Source: Dysidea avara (Eukaryota > Porifera > Demospongiae > Dictyoceratida > Dysideidae). Taken from it: a stretch of DNA of 64,000 bases. Positions 38,501-62,499 of the stretch are shown here, piece by piece. The DNA lies in contig NC_089274.1 of NCBI RefSeq assembly GCF_963678975.1, positions 17,191,633 through 17,255,632 of the forward strand, in the 5' to 3' direction. The notes below the pieces were generated by a model. That model was not told where the DNA came from and ran no database searches. It saw nothing but the letters and a program-made list of their open reading frames with translations. Position 1 is the first letter of the stretch. Each line of letters opens with the position of its first letter. A program made the position numbers and the translations under genes.

Positions 38501-41500
38501 GCTTAGCCCCCCCCCCCCCCCTCAGAAAGATATTGGCTGACATTAAAATACAGAAAACTGAAAAAGAATAACAAGTGAATTACCCTGTTTGGTAATGGCT
38601 GAGTCATATCAACACCCTCAGCGTATGCTTGCAGTAGAGCACGAAAATCTCTAACATCTATAGCTTCATACAACAACTCCAAAGAATCAACAGTTTGACT
38701 ACGATCAATATACTTGCGCTGGACATATTTATTACGAATAAACTGTGCACGCTCTTCAGCATCAGTTTCCTTATTTGGCTTGGAATCAACAAGATTAGCT
38801 TCCATTACTTCATTAAACAGTTGGTTACTCATAGAATATGCCACTAATAGTTCAAAAGTTTGTAAATCATCGAGGTCCAATGAGCGGATTCGTGACACTT
38901 GTACACTAAGATTACGATGAATTCCTGAACATTGCAGGCACATTAGCACCCCGAGGTTTACTGATAGCCAAACTGGATCTGTGGTGGTGATATCATATGG
39001 TATCTCAGTTGTTATGGTGACTTAGCCCACCTTTATTGCCACAATCTACACATGATTGGTTGCCAGGCAACTGTTTGATCTTATCAACAATTTTTTTCAC
39101 CAACTCCTTACGTTGCTATACAAACAATAAAGTAAAACGTGGTTAAAGGAATCATGCACAAGTACACCACACACGCACACATGCACACACTAACCTGTTT
39201 TGTTGTGGTACCTATTCCACTCCTACGCCGAGACTAGACAGAGACAAACAGACATCGCATACACATTATACATCATACACCCACCACACGAGTGTGTTCA
39301 GTACGACCCCCTCCACTAATAAACTTTGCCATGCAATTGTCCATTGTTGCCTTCCACTCTTTCAGCTCAGCTTCTGTCTCTGCTGCAAACACATACGTTC
39401 TTTGTGCTACAGGGAAACAATATGCACACAATAATACAAACCTAAACTCCAACTCATAAAACTCAAGTCAAACATTATGTTAACCAGATGAGTATGATGC
39501 CAAGAAATTAAGAAATTAAAGTAAGCTCAGAGTTCCACTACTATACGCACAGATATGGACACACACAGTTTAACGTACGTGTAAATAATTCGAAGCAATA
39601 CTTGTGTACATCTTGTTCACCAATGTCATTACATTTAAAATTTAAAGGCGGAACAGCCAAACTTGGGGGATGGGTCTAAATTAAAGGAAAATGTTATGTT
39701 TCAACAATACTATCATAAATTATAGAAGTATTGAAGTGAATTACATGCAATTAACAAAATAGCAGAAATACTGAAATACTAGCTCACATGACTGTTGGCC
39801 ATTGTAAAGCCCATCATATTCGTGGAGCAATATTTCTTCTGCCATGCACGTCTAGCACTGAAATGTTCTACTATAAACCCATTACTAACAACAATGTTCA
39901 TCCTCACAATTTAATATTGAGGTTTAGGATGTGGTCTGGTTTTTTGAGCAGGTATCCACTCTTTTCTGTGATGTCGGAAAATGTTGCTGTCTGCGCTTTG
40001 TGGTGTTGTACAACATCACTGCCTTTGAAATGATTTTTTAATCTTTCCTGTGACTCTCGCAGCTTCTTCCGGCATCCTTCCAACTCGGTACGATGCTTGA
40101 AATACATACGACTAGTGAGATAATAGTTTGAGGAAACCGTATTCATACCTGCTGTACTGTTGCTTCTGTTTTCTCATTCCAGCCCTTAAACAGATCCATC
40201 AGTTTACTGCCCTCCTCAAAGTACCTGAGTACATGTGTGCAAGTACTATTAGCTAAGTTCAGTGGATAACTGCAAACACTTATTTGAGCCTTGGAGAGAG
40301 TACAACATTCAGAACATAACTGGTGGATTGTCCTGCAATCACTGAAGATTTGCCCTAGCCATTTTATTAGCCAAATATTAAACCATTCTAAGTATCAAAA
40401 TTGGAAAGGATGAAACTAAAAGGTTAGACCTAGCCAACAAAAACAAATCTCACCAAAACTGAAAACTATTTATGCCATTATTTGGTACTTATAGCAATGC
40501 TTCACCACATGTAGCCACTTAACACAACATACACTACATACTTTTTCATCGACTTAGAGTAGCCCTGTAGATGCTCAGCAAAATCCACTCCTCTCTTAGA
40601 CTTCACATCCACAACTTTCACCATATACTGCACAGCACTAATTAACTTAACAAATAACATCTTTAGTGCCTCACGTCAATGACACGTAGTTGAAAACGTC
40701 TTCTATCTTCCTCCAGCTGTCCAGCAAGTTCTGCTGGTTGAAATGACTTGTCCTTCCATGGCTGACCAGCTGAACGAAGCTTGGCTCTTTCTTCCCTTTC
40801 AACACGATGTCTAGCACACACATTACACATTTAATCACGTAAAGATTATAGGAAAAGACCTTATTAACAAGGACATTAGATTTCACTTGCAAAAAAACCT
40901 GTTTCAGCACATTTGAAAGGGCAAAAACTAATTGGAAAAAAGAAGGAATTATAAATTATAGTGGTAATAAATTCTAAAGGGCACATTGTTACAGGGGGAT
41001 GTATCAGAAAACAATACGTACAAATAAGGTATACGTAGCTATGTAAGATAAACTCCCAGGGGAATGGACCCCTAAACTCACTTCGCAGATTCATAGACTG
41101 CAACATTCTTGTCAACGTAAGACTTGTACTTGCTCTGTGGAACAACAACAAAACCACCATTATCTCTGTATCAACTACAAGCAAGAGTGTATAATAATAT
41201 TATTCACTCTTGCTACAAGTAGTAGCTAGTCATGTACAAACAATTTACTCTGCAACATCAATTAACACACATTACAAAAATATGTCTAAAAGGTCATATA
41301 GTAATTAGTTATGTCAACTCATATGGGGGTTTCCCCATCATCATGTGGAGCACACATGCAACAAGTAGACAATGATACTGGTATATAAACTGCAAATTTG
41401 TAGGGCAGGAAAGAGTGAATCACAAACACTGCAACAAATGTATTCTGTTACATATACAACAGATTTGTTAAATTGCCATTTGTGATACCACACGTGGATA

Positions 41501-43927
41501 TCCATGATCATTGTAACGTGTTTCTGGTGAGGCTATTAATGGTATACACTTCTGCCAATGTACGTATGCTATAGCCCATTGATTCATATTTTGCAGCAAT
41601 TTAAAAATCTAAGCATGCATATTAAAATGGTAAGACCACAAAAATTTGGTATGTTGAGAAGCCTTTTTTGCCAGTCATGAAATATCAAAACTTCTCATAG
41701 CATAATGCCACAGTGCTACCAGTTGTTAATGGCTAGAGCCAAATTTGAGTATACACAACATATGTGACCGGATTTGCGAAAAGGTACCTTTTCCACACAT
41801 TTTACATGCCAGCAAACAAAATGATGTAACAATTGACCCTGTACACTGATTAACTTGCTCTTAGTATCAAAACACAGCCAAATACTGTAGCTACACTCAT
41901 GGAAAATTTCAGCAAATTATATGACATGATCAAAAAGTTATGAAGCTTCAATGTTCAAAAAATGGGTCAAATTTTGTGTGTGAAAAAGGTACCTTTTTGC
42001 AAATCCGGTCACATATATAATCTCACATATTTGTGCTAAAATAATACTAGGAACCAGTAACACGAGCTTTACCATGTCCAATAAACCTGTTATTGTAATA
42101 TATGGCTGTTCATCATGTACACTTGTATTGTGGCAATAGATCTACTAACGTACTGAAAACCTTTTTGGAAAAAGACCCCACAATGGTGCTTCATGTAACG
42201 ATATATACTAATTAGACTATTCGCAGGGCTCTGTGATACCAAGCGTACTAAAGGGCTCAACAAGTACATCCAGTCTTGGACATATAACAACAACACCGAA
42301 TCACTGAATATATTAAAAAATATATATCTAGGTCCCAAACTGTGCATCATACAGAGAGTGCAGATGTGTGTTATATATACAGTTACATTATTCTGACTGA
42401 AGGGCTGCTTATCATCCATAAACCCAACAGCCATTATAAACATCTGGGCATACAACAAAAGTGCAACACATATAATATTACTGTATAGTAATTTAATTCA
42501 ATCGTGTAAAGTTTCAAAGGTAGAAAAATTACAAATTGTTGGTACTGAATAGTTAGCTATGTACAGGCACTGACAATTGAGGAATGAACAGAGTGATAGT
42601 CACAAATACCTCAACCTCATACAGTAGTACATGGTATTACAAAATTTGAATCTCAACTGGCTTCCCATTTGCCTACAACGGCAATATTACATGCTACCAT
42701 ATAGCTGGTTATTTTCAAACCAGAAATTTTCGCAGGAACAGTAAAATCTGAAGTTCGAAGGTTTTAATTTCGAAGAATGCATATTTTGTGGATTTCAAGC
42801 AAATAGACAAAAAAATACGTAGTCTACGTGTGCTTGCCTTACTGATGGAGTCGAGGACGGAATAATCCCCACTTTTGCACACTAGAAAGAAGACTGAGTT
42901 ATAGTATAAGTGGAGTAATAACAGTAGTTAGCAGCCACTGGTGAGGCAATCGTCAGCTAGATCAGGGTACAGCAGCAGACAGCATGGATTCCCAACAACG
43001 GCCATTCTGGATAGTCTACTGGCTGAGTAATGATACTGTTTAACTGTTAATAATACTGAGCTTAAATCTGTAAAGAATAGCTACATGAGCGAATACGTGT
43101 TCGACAACGTGAAAGCACGTTATTTTTACTTGTGGGAATTTATTTTCGAAGAACAACAGGATTTGGGAATTATTTTTGAAGAGAATTAAGGACCTCTTCG
43201 AAACATCTGAAAATAAAAACCCTTCGAAAATGGGCGTCACTATTCAGTGGACTGGACTACTGGACTGACATATTTTTGGTTTTTGCACATTCTATGGTTG
43301 GATTTACGGAGTCTTGCTAGTAAGAACTCTTTGGGCACCTGCAGCCCACTTCTAAACGCTTCTAAACACTGAAGACAAACAGTGGAATATGCGAAAAATG
43401 TCTAATAACAACTATTGATGTCATGTGAAACCACTATATGTGGTTACACCAACATTATCTTCTCAATAACCATCAGACAATAGCAGCAAAACCCTTCACA
43501 TAGAGTGTATATGGCTTACCCCATGGAGGTCTGTGTCTATTACCAGGTTCAGTGAAGCCAGTAGAACATTCTTCATAGAGTTTACCTGCAGGGAATCCCC
43601 TAAAGAGTGTTACCATGGCAATGGTGCACTTACCATATCTCCAGTTAGTGAGGAAACTTGCTACAAGGTGACAAAAGAGTTATATTTTTTAAAGTCTCTA
43701 AGTGTCTGTAATGGCATGTGCGTGTGTGTGTATGTGTGTGTAGTTTACATAATCGGGACTCCGCATCACTGAACACAATAGCAATTGATAGGTTGAATAT
43801 AACTATGCACTGAAACGTGTCATGTAGGTCAATGTATGCATGTGCAAATGGATACAATAGCTATACACATACGTACAATCAGCAACCAAATTGCCATATC
43901 AGCCCCCAAGACACCCCAAATAGCTAT
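31575..43927. repeat. Segmental duplication, copy B (direct repeat of 436-15921)
   Basis: The matching unit to copy A. Its flanks continue into the same genes on both sides: the last two SNX19 exons to the left and the N-terminal ASAP exons to the right. This marks B as the original locus. It carries one TIR element lacking in A (41763-42013) and lacks five that A carries. Confidence 0.92.
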
Positions 43928-45355
43928 ATTTAACACCAAATTGTCAAATAAAGCACCACCAACATACAAATACAAACCACAATACAATGAATATCACACT
44001 TGTAAGCTCTGCAGTAAAAATAATAATTATTTATAGTGTGTCTGTGTGTGGGTAGTAGACTCACTTGCACTATCAACCCATAAGTGATGAACAAGCTACC
44101 TATTATGGAAGAGACAAAATGGAAGTATTCAGCAAAGCAAACACAGCAAATTTGATGAACCTCGAGTTGACTAGCTAGCAGACCAAAACACTTGAGGTAA
44201 CTCATTTAGTTATATAGACCATGTGCGTGCTAAGGCGTTGCGCTTTATCACATCATCTAAATAACACATCCGCCATTCTTTGAAGGCAAAAAACGTACGC
44301 ATTCTATGCCTAGGAAACTTTTTTAATGCTAATACGAAAGAATTGCACTGAAAGATGGAGTAGCGCTGGTATAAAGTAGGTTACTAGGTAATAGTATATA
44401 ACATACTTGTTGCATGGTGAGTTATTCCGCTTAGGGAAGGTTTTTGCAATAGAACACTCGATATTTTTGCCCTCACTTTTCTCATAAACTATCGTGAAAC
44501 TTGAAGCCGTAGCAACTTTTTTCCAGTTTCTGCCTGATCACGCCTTAGCGCGCACATGGTATATATGTGCCAGACTTTCCCATTTCTTGCAGTGAATTGT
44601 TTGATATTTCTACCACTATAATTGTCACTAAAAATTTGTTCACTACTTTTCTGGGGATTTTCTAAGAAAGAAAATTTTTCCTTTAAAAAATCGGGTATTT
44701 TCAAAACTACAGCTGTCCTTGTTTCTCTACATGATCAAACTATTTTCTAGTGATACAGGTGCCACTCATCTTAATGTCTGCAACAAGATCTTTCAACTAT
44801 GTTGCTCTAAATTATCCACTCCACCGAAACCACGAAATAACTCCCTGCCATATTTGAAATTATTTTACAAGGAAATAAGACACATTGAACAGGTCTAACA
44901 TTTCTCGTGTCCTGAGAAGTAGTGAACAACTTTCATATATGCTGCACTGCTGGTCAACTTGACTACAATACAAAATGTGTTTGGCTGACCTGTTGTGGCC
45001 TCGCTGTATGCAACCTGTTGTCCAAATCGCTTCAACTCCTCTGCAAACCCAACTAATTTATTTTGATATTCATCTCCAACAGATGTGAGGTCCTTCAACG
45101 AATCCCTTAGCCCAATCACCGTCTTCTTGTCTGAATGTAAACTCTAATATAAATGGCATCAGTTATTGTAGCATTCCAGGAGTATGCCTAAAAGCATACC
45201 TGCTCTAGGGATAAAACATCCTTCTTAACTTTCGGCATGATGGTTTGAAAGTGTGATATGCCGGGAGATTGGAAGTCCTCGTCCACTTCGTGAATAAAGT
45301 CATCGAACATGGTACGAATCCGATTGAAGTCCACTGGTAGCTCTGTGGTCGCCAT
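36233..45355 (-). CDS. ASAP-type ArfGAP: BAR, PH, ArfGAP, ankyrin, SH3 (complete, copy B)
   Basis: A multi-exon gene. Exon 1 (45200-45355) starts MATTELPVDF. BAR exons follow at about 44990-45147, 43530-43660, 41080-41130 and 40020-40810; one more N-terminal BAR exon may lie unresolved between 43.7 and 45 kb. The PH domain (KSGYLLKKP, with the C-terminal helix containing EWKATMDNCMAKF) is encoded at about 39320-40000. The ArfGAP zinc finger has CVDC and CLQCSGIHR with the catalytic Arg (38880-39115). Ankyrin repeats include NTALHIATQQGMLECMKILL (37840-37960). Then come an acidic/Pro-rich linker (SAPLPPSR, VPPKRKPKL) and a C-terminal SH3 (YRVEALYDCTPDN..GLIPFNYVKRL) split by the last intron. 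The SH3 exon has an in-frame run past the donor to a false stop; splicing restores the domain. ASAPs are Arf1/Arf6 GTPase activators at adhesions and recycling membranes. The start is 154 bp from LRRC9. Confidence 0.9.
41763..42013. mobile_element. TIR element with TA target, present only in copy B
   Basis: A 251-bp insertion with inverted ends TGTGACCGGATTTGC..AAAAGGTACC continuing to about 37 bp. TA lies on both sides (41761-41762 and 42014-42015). Copy A has the uninterrupted site near 12932. Tc1/mariner-like mobilisation is inferred from the TA. Confidence 0.82.
44217..44561. mobile_element. TIR element in the first large intron of ASAP
   Basis: Inverted ends ACCATGTGCGTGCTAAGGCG and CGCCTTAGCGCGCACATGGT differ at one or two bases and are bounded by TA-rich flanks (TATATA). 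It is non-coding; the 71-codon minus-strand ORF overlapping it looks accidental. It lies outside the duplicated segment. Confidence 0.7.
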
Positions 45356-45509
45356 CTCTGCCGTCAATAATCGACAAAAACAAGTTGGGTGTCTTGTATC
45401 ACGGCTACTCTATTTGCAGTATGTTATTCACTTCGATCTCCGCTACTCTAATCCGTAAATTTATTTTGCTGCGCTCTATATAGAGCAAATGGTTTTTATC
45501 GAGCGCTAG
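45356..45509. promoter_or_regulatory. Bidirectional promoter between ASAP and LRRC9
   Basis: Only 154 bp separate the two divergent start codons, so both core promoters and 5' UTRs must fit here or overlap the first exons. TATATAGAGC near 45477-45486 is TATA-like. Otherwise the interval has no obvious core elements. Shared control is inferred from spacing only. Confidence 0.6.
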
Positions 45510-57097
<11,588 letters not shown>

Positions 57098-57294
57098 TCA
57101 CACAATTGTTAAATGGTTATTAAGTTTATTGGTGTGTTCACTACACAGATTTAGCAGAGATAAAAGAAGTCGAAGATAACCGTCAAACTTTCAAAATATC
57201 ATTTTTATTGCTCATGATCTTTCAAAATTTCATTCATTCATTCAAATGCGTACAGCTTTTTTAGCGCGTAAGAGTAAATATTTTATTTGTCGAA

Positions 57295-58224
57295 ATGGCA
57301 ACCGCTTCGATAGGAACTGAGGAAAAGCCGTCTCGTTGTCCCGTGAAACACTCTGTAAGTTTACTTGTGGGTTTAATATTCCAAGAAAAATTGCTATCAA
57401 TCTGAAATTTTATATTACAGGCATCACAACGTCCATCTGAATGTCCTGCCAACGCTGGTAAAGACAAATTAGACCCTTCCAATATGGTATGGTGAACACA
57501 AAATTAAGTATAGCGCATTTGTGAAATGAGCGAATATGAACATGCATCCCTACAAAGTGAATAAAAGTCGACGTGTAGGGCGTTTGCTATAATGGCGCTT
57601 ATTTTCATTAGATGCCAGCAAGCCCAAATGAACCAATGGAAAACCAGCCATTCTCCTTGTCCAAGAATCGACAGTTATCATCGATACCTAAAGGTGGTAC
57701 GAATTCCGACAAATGGGTGTACCCTTCAGAACAAATGTTCTTCAATGCCATGATAAGAAAAGGCTGGAAGTTTTCAGAGGAACAGCTAAAGCCTGAAGAC
57801 ATGCAACACATTATTACAATACACAATAAGAACAATGAAGATGCCTGGAATGAGATATTGAAGTGGGAGGCTCTTCATGCAAAGTGTGTAGACACCAGCA
57901 GTCTATATCTGCTTGTCAAATTTTGTTTTTCCTTCCTACAGGGACTGTACTAATCCCAAGCTATTGAGATTTCACGGTCGAGCTAAAGATTTTTCACCAC
58001 GGGCAAGAATCCGTAGCTGGCTGGGTTATGAGCTACCATTTGATCGTCATGACTGGGTGATTGATAGATGTGGTAAAGAAGTACGGTACGTAATTGACTA
58101 CTATGGCTGCGACCCTCAACCAGATAGATCTGTACCCATCTTCATTGATGTCAGACCTGCCCTAGACTCATTCTCAGCTTTCAAGGATAGAGTGCTTGTC
58201 GCTTTTCGTAGGTGGACTTCTTGA
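57295..58224 (+). CDS. HCCS: Holocytochrome c-type synthase (cytochrome c haem lyase)
   Basis: Four exons (57295-57354, 57421-57486, 57612-57883, 57942-58224), in phase, give 226 residues; human HCCS is 268. The enzyme joins haem covalently to apocytochrome c (and c1 in animals) in the mitochondrial intermembrane space. Two Cys-Pro haem-binding motifs (CPVK at residues 15-18, CPAN at 28-31) stand in the variable N-terminus, followed by LDPSNM. The conserved body has [14 protein letters not shown], the haem-ligand His of [10 protein letters not shown] (about residue 113), [10 protein letters not shown], then [29 protein letters not shown] and DVRPALDS. The C-terminus RRWTS matches the family. 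The N-terminus is shorter than in vertebrates. It begins about 200 bp after LRRC9 and converges on the desaturase gene. Confidence 0.96.
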
Positions 58225-58332
58225 TAATTACAATAAATTATTATGGTACATACAATAAAAGCATTACACTGTACAATGTACAAGCAATAAAAACTCTATT
58301 AAAATTCTAAAAGCTATATGATTTGTAAGTCA

Positions 58333-60790
58333 TTATGATTCATGATATGCATGATAGTAAATTTCTCCAGAGTCACGTAATGACCTGTTGTAAATGTTGG
58401 GATAGATTTTAGTTACAAGATTTATTTTGCTCACCTAACAATATCACCAAATGCCTCCCAAGTGTTCTTTAGCTGGTATTCTATGCCGTATTTTGCACAG
58501 AGCTCTCGCACACGAGGAGCAGCTTTGTAATAGTTGTGACGAGGCATGGTTGGGAATAGACTACCAAAACGTTTACCAATAAACTATATGATAGCAGCTT
58601 ACGACAATTTGATAGCTTACTGGTGTTCTATTTGGTGGTTTAGATGACCAGTGAACCAATCCCAGAAAAATGAAGAATCAGTGTTCCTTGTACCTCTTAG
58701 CTGTTAAATCACAAGATTTTTTTAGTATACAAAAATGTATATATCAAATTTACCTGCATCTCAACCCAGCCCTCTTTCTGGTCCAGGTTCACCTCCATTG
58801 GAATATGGTTGGATTGAGTCACCCACACAAACCAGTGGCTTTCTAAAAACCTACACATTTCCCACCAAGTTTTTAACAGTATGGTAAATACGCTTTCAGT
58901 TACCTCATAAAAAAGTAGAATACAAAATTGGCCCAAAATCCACCAGTCAGTGGAGCAAATAACAAATGAAATCGTAAATAATACAACAAATCCCATACGA
59001 CGTCCTAGACCAACAAATCTCACATTAAAAATTCTGATTTCAGATATTTCAACTTACCACCCACTGTCCATTCTTTATCAAGTAGTATACAACTTCCAAA
59101 TGGAAATAGATAGGAATTAGAAGTGGAGGCCCCACTGTAGTAGTTAAACATTAACACACACAACCATATGTAATGTGTGATTTACTTAAGAAGAAATAAT
59201 TGTGTTGGAATCGGTAAGGCATTATTCCCCATTTTCTCTTGCCCCACTAGTACAGATCATGCAGTGAATACAGTCACACTGTAACAATCCATCTACCTTC
59301 TCAGGAATTATCTTTCCAACAAGAAATAGCAAAGGAATACTTACATCTGGGTCTTTTAAGAACTGCCAAGATAGAACAATTTAAAACAAATTCTATGTAC
59401 ATTCATAGATATTACTTACCACGTTAGGCTTAGCGTGATGTTGAAAGTGCCTGATATTCCACCAATAGCATGAAGCACCTTTTAGCCCTTCTTGGACAAC
59501 GTGGTGAGCAAGGTGATTCATCCAGGATTTCTTGAATACAGACAAATGTCCAAAATCATGCTGCAGCCAGCCAGCTTGTGCCTAGAGAAAAGGTTTGATG
59601 TTAAATGAAGGGCTTAGTCAGACAACACACATGCAAAGACTAACACACAAACCCGTAAAAGATGCTTACTTGTCCAGTAGCCAGCAGAATGGCTGCCATA
59701 ATGTAGGGCACCCATCCAATCCCCCAATACTTGAGGACAACCCAAGCAGCTACCTCAAATAGGATGATGTGTAGTAAGTATATGGTAAAGAAGGTCACGC
59801 TGGGTGTGAATAATTTCTGTAATAGAGTAATGATTATGTAATATGCCGTCATTCATAATTCCTTATAAATTAAGTTAAGATTATCTTTAGCATGTGATTG
59901 TCACACAGGTACATTAATTACAGGCCTGCCATAAAACAGGCACTGTGTATTTTATTGATATAGTATTAAACCACACATGGCTATATAATTCAAGCTATAT
60001 AATGAACAGTAAAACCTGGTTTACAACGAAAATTAATAAGGTCACCAGTTTTTAAACCTGTCCAACTCAAAATTTCAATAATTATTTAACGTATGATTTG
60101 TGCACAAATTTGCTGCATAGCTACCTAGCTCTATAAAACAATGCAGCCATTTACTTAGTAACAAAGTGAACTGCAAATTGTAGGTCACTAGTAACAGTTG
60201 GATTTCAATGTATTCAACACATCACTGTCAACATGCTACCTCTTTCTCAAACTGTTTTCTCAGTTCTAAGAATTCTCTTGATACAGGTGTCAACTATAGG
60301 GACACAGAGCCAATGCAGCTAGGGGTGCTAGTTAACAGTGTAATACACACCTCTTTTTCTGATGCTAACAGTGACCCAATGTGCAGCGGCTTCAAGTACT
60401 TCCTCACATAATCCTTGTCAATATGAAATGATTCAAATGCAACCTGTAAAATCAAAAACAAAACATGACATACTGTGCATGGCTGTGTAGACGAAACATT
60501 TTAAATTGAAAAAGGTCAAACATTTAAAAGGTCACTCTGCATTACAACCTTTCCAAAGCTAGCTTTTTATAGTTACTTACGGTAGCGTCTTGCCCGCCAT
60601 AATGTCCTAGTACTTTACTGCCGCCTGGATGGCGAGGAAGCCAGTTTGTTACGTTGTACACTTCGCCGTGTAAGATGACCCAGGAATCACCAGGCTTTCT
60701 GTGCTGCGCTACCTCTTCCCTGGTGTACAAAACCTGGTCGCCAACTCCGCGTCTTCGTAATAAGGCCCCGTTAGGAGTATTCGGTGCCAT
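58333..60790 (-). CDS. Front-end fatty acid desaturase with N-terminal cytochrome b5 domain
   Basis: A multi-exon gene starting [11 protein letters not shown]. Exon 1 (60581-60790) encodes the cytochrome b5 haem site [20 protein letters not shown]. Downstream are hydrophobic membrane spans and the three histidine boxes: HDFGH in [15 protein letters not shown] in [10 protein letters not shown], and QIEHH. The last box is split by an intron: HLNHQIEH then [11 protein letters not shown] Gln in place of the first His in box three is diagnostic of front-end (delta-5/delta-6, FADS1/FADS2-like) desaturases of ER membranes acting on polyunsaturated acyl-CoA. The final exon is 58333-58384, encoding [16 protein letters not shown], like the vertebrate C-terminus. 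Reading through the donor at 58434 would give a false earlier stop at 58431. Regioselectivity cannot be told from sequence. Confidence 0.94.
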
Positions 60791-60931
60791 TTAAACTGCT
60801 TTGTTTTACAAGAGGTGAGCCACGCCTTGAAGCTTGCAACTGTGGAGTGATTTAAAGTCACGTGACCTGTTACAAATTTACAGAATTATAAATAAACACA
60901 GTATTTACAAATAAATTAATTGAGGAATTAA

Positions 60932-62382
60932 TTATCTTGTTTCATGCCTTGATTCATGTGATACAACTTCAATTGCTCCTTGAATAGCTCTTTCAACTAA
61001 TCCACTAGAAATAGTGTCAACCATACTTGTACTTGAAGTCTCAGGTAAAAATGATGAAGATTGGTCCGTCAACACCTTTCTTACAGCAGCACCAACAGAA
61101 GATTCTACCACACAATGTGCAACTACTTCCATGCTTTCTTCTAATAAACTAGGGGTAGGGGTGTCACCATTTATAGAGCCCAAGTCTGATACGCTCTCAG
61201 AAATGCCACTACTCATATCTGATATCGGTGTTGATACCTCTAACTGTCTTGATGTTTTGTTAGGATTGTACATCATTCCAGCAGTGATCATGTTTGTGAT
61301 ATAGTCAGTTTGTTTTTCTCCTTGTTCTTGTTGTTTTCTGTGCATATCTTCATTTAAGTTCTCTAAATTTTTCATTGCTTGACGATAATTTGATTTTGCG
61401 TCTGCAAGCTGCTGTTCACCAGCTGTAATTTGAGCTTTCAACTCCTAAACATATTGTCTAGTAAACAGAAAGATAAACATTGTATCCCACTACTTGCCTG
61501 TATTCTAGGTAAACACTTTTGTCTTTCTTCTAAATATGGTCTACAAGACAAAACACAAATATTAGCACTGATTTATTCAATGCTTACGTGTCTGTGCATG
61601 TACACGCAAACACACACACACACACATACATTCGCACTGCTAACCTTACTTTTCTGATGGTACCACGTAGTTTTCGTTCAGTGGTGTTGTATTCCTGTAC
61701 AATTACACTCAACTCACTAGCTTTAGCTTGGTGCATCTGCTCAAATAATCTCTTCTCCTTTTCAGCTTCAACCACCTATTAACACATAATAGCTACAATC
61801 CATAGTCACCTAGAATAGTGACAATACCTTGATGATAGCATTGTTTAATATTTCTTGCCATGCCAGGTCAATGGCTTTAGTGTCACTGTTATCAGAAGTG
61901 ACAGCAGAATCTTGTAATCCTTTTTCTGCCAGAGCTTCCTTTGCTTTAGCATCTGCTAGTTGGTTAGAAGCTTTCTCAAACTGCTGCGCGGCTTCCTGGA
62001 GTTCCTTTTGCTTCTACAACCACTAACGTGTAACACTCACACTCACTACAAACCACGCTACCTTCTTGGCTTCTGCCAAAACTCTAAAGAACGGCTGAGC
62101 TTTTTTAAGCTGAGACTCATATCTTCTTTTAAATGCTTTAAACGACTTCTCTAATGCCGAAACTTCAGTCTTACGTACCTGTTAATATAATATAGTAAAG
62201 GCCTACACCCTAGGTATAAATGAACGCACATCTAGTCCTCTCTCTATCTCGTTAATCTTCGCTGCTTGTGTATTTAGTGTGTCTAACTCTTTGAATATCT
62301 TGTCCTGTAATTCCTTACTAATAGACAACTGTCGCTGTAAGCCATTCTCGGAACCTGTAGTACCAACTCCGCTGTCGGCCAT
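60932..62382 (-). CDS. SH3BP5: SH3 domain-binding protein 5 family (Rab11 exchange factor)
   Basis: Start MADSGVGTTGSENGLQRQLS at 62382; the stop is at 60932-60934. At least six exons (about 62230-62382, 62070-62180, 61980-62020, 61830-61980, 61650-61775, 60932-61441). The N-terminal two thirds are almost entirely heptad-rich coiled coil, including LDTLNTQAAKINEIERGLD, KKAQPFFRVLAEAKK, VEAEKEKRLFEQMHQAK and YNTTERKLRGTIRK, matching the SH3BP5/SH3BP5L core. That core folds as a V-shaped coiled coil and acts as a GEF for Rab11. The C-terminal tail is Ser/Thr-rich and poorly conserved. It begins only about 117 bp from the eEF1B stop and ends about 140 bp from the desaturase start. Invertebrates usually have a single member, so SH3BP5 versus SH3BP5L is not distinguished. 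Confidence 0.9.
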
Positions 62383-62499
62383 TTTTATTTTACCCCCTTA
62401 GTCCCGCCTTCTTTACTCACGTGACAATTCTTAATTCCTCTTTTATTGGTGAATTTCTAAAACTATATCAAATGCTTTAGCAGTTAACAAAAAATAGTA

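Noticed and set aside
436-43927. The duplicate as an uncollapsed haplotype in the assembly
   Set aside because: Kept as an alternative, not preferred: A is truncated at both ends, carries several disabling changes in two genes and is joined to unrelated DNA on both sides. Only read depth can settle it.
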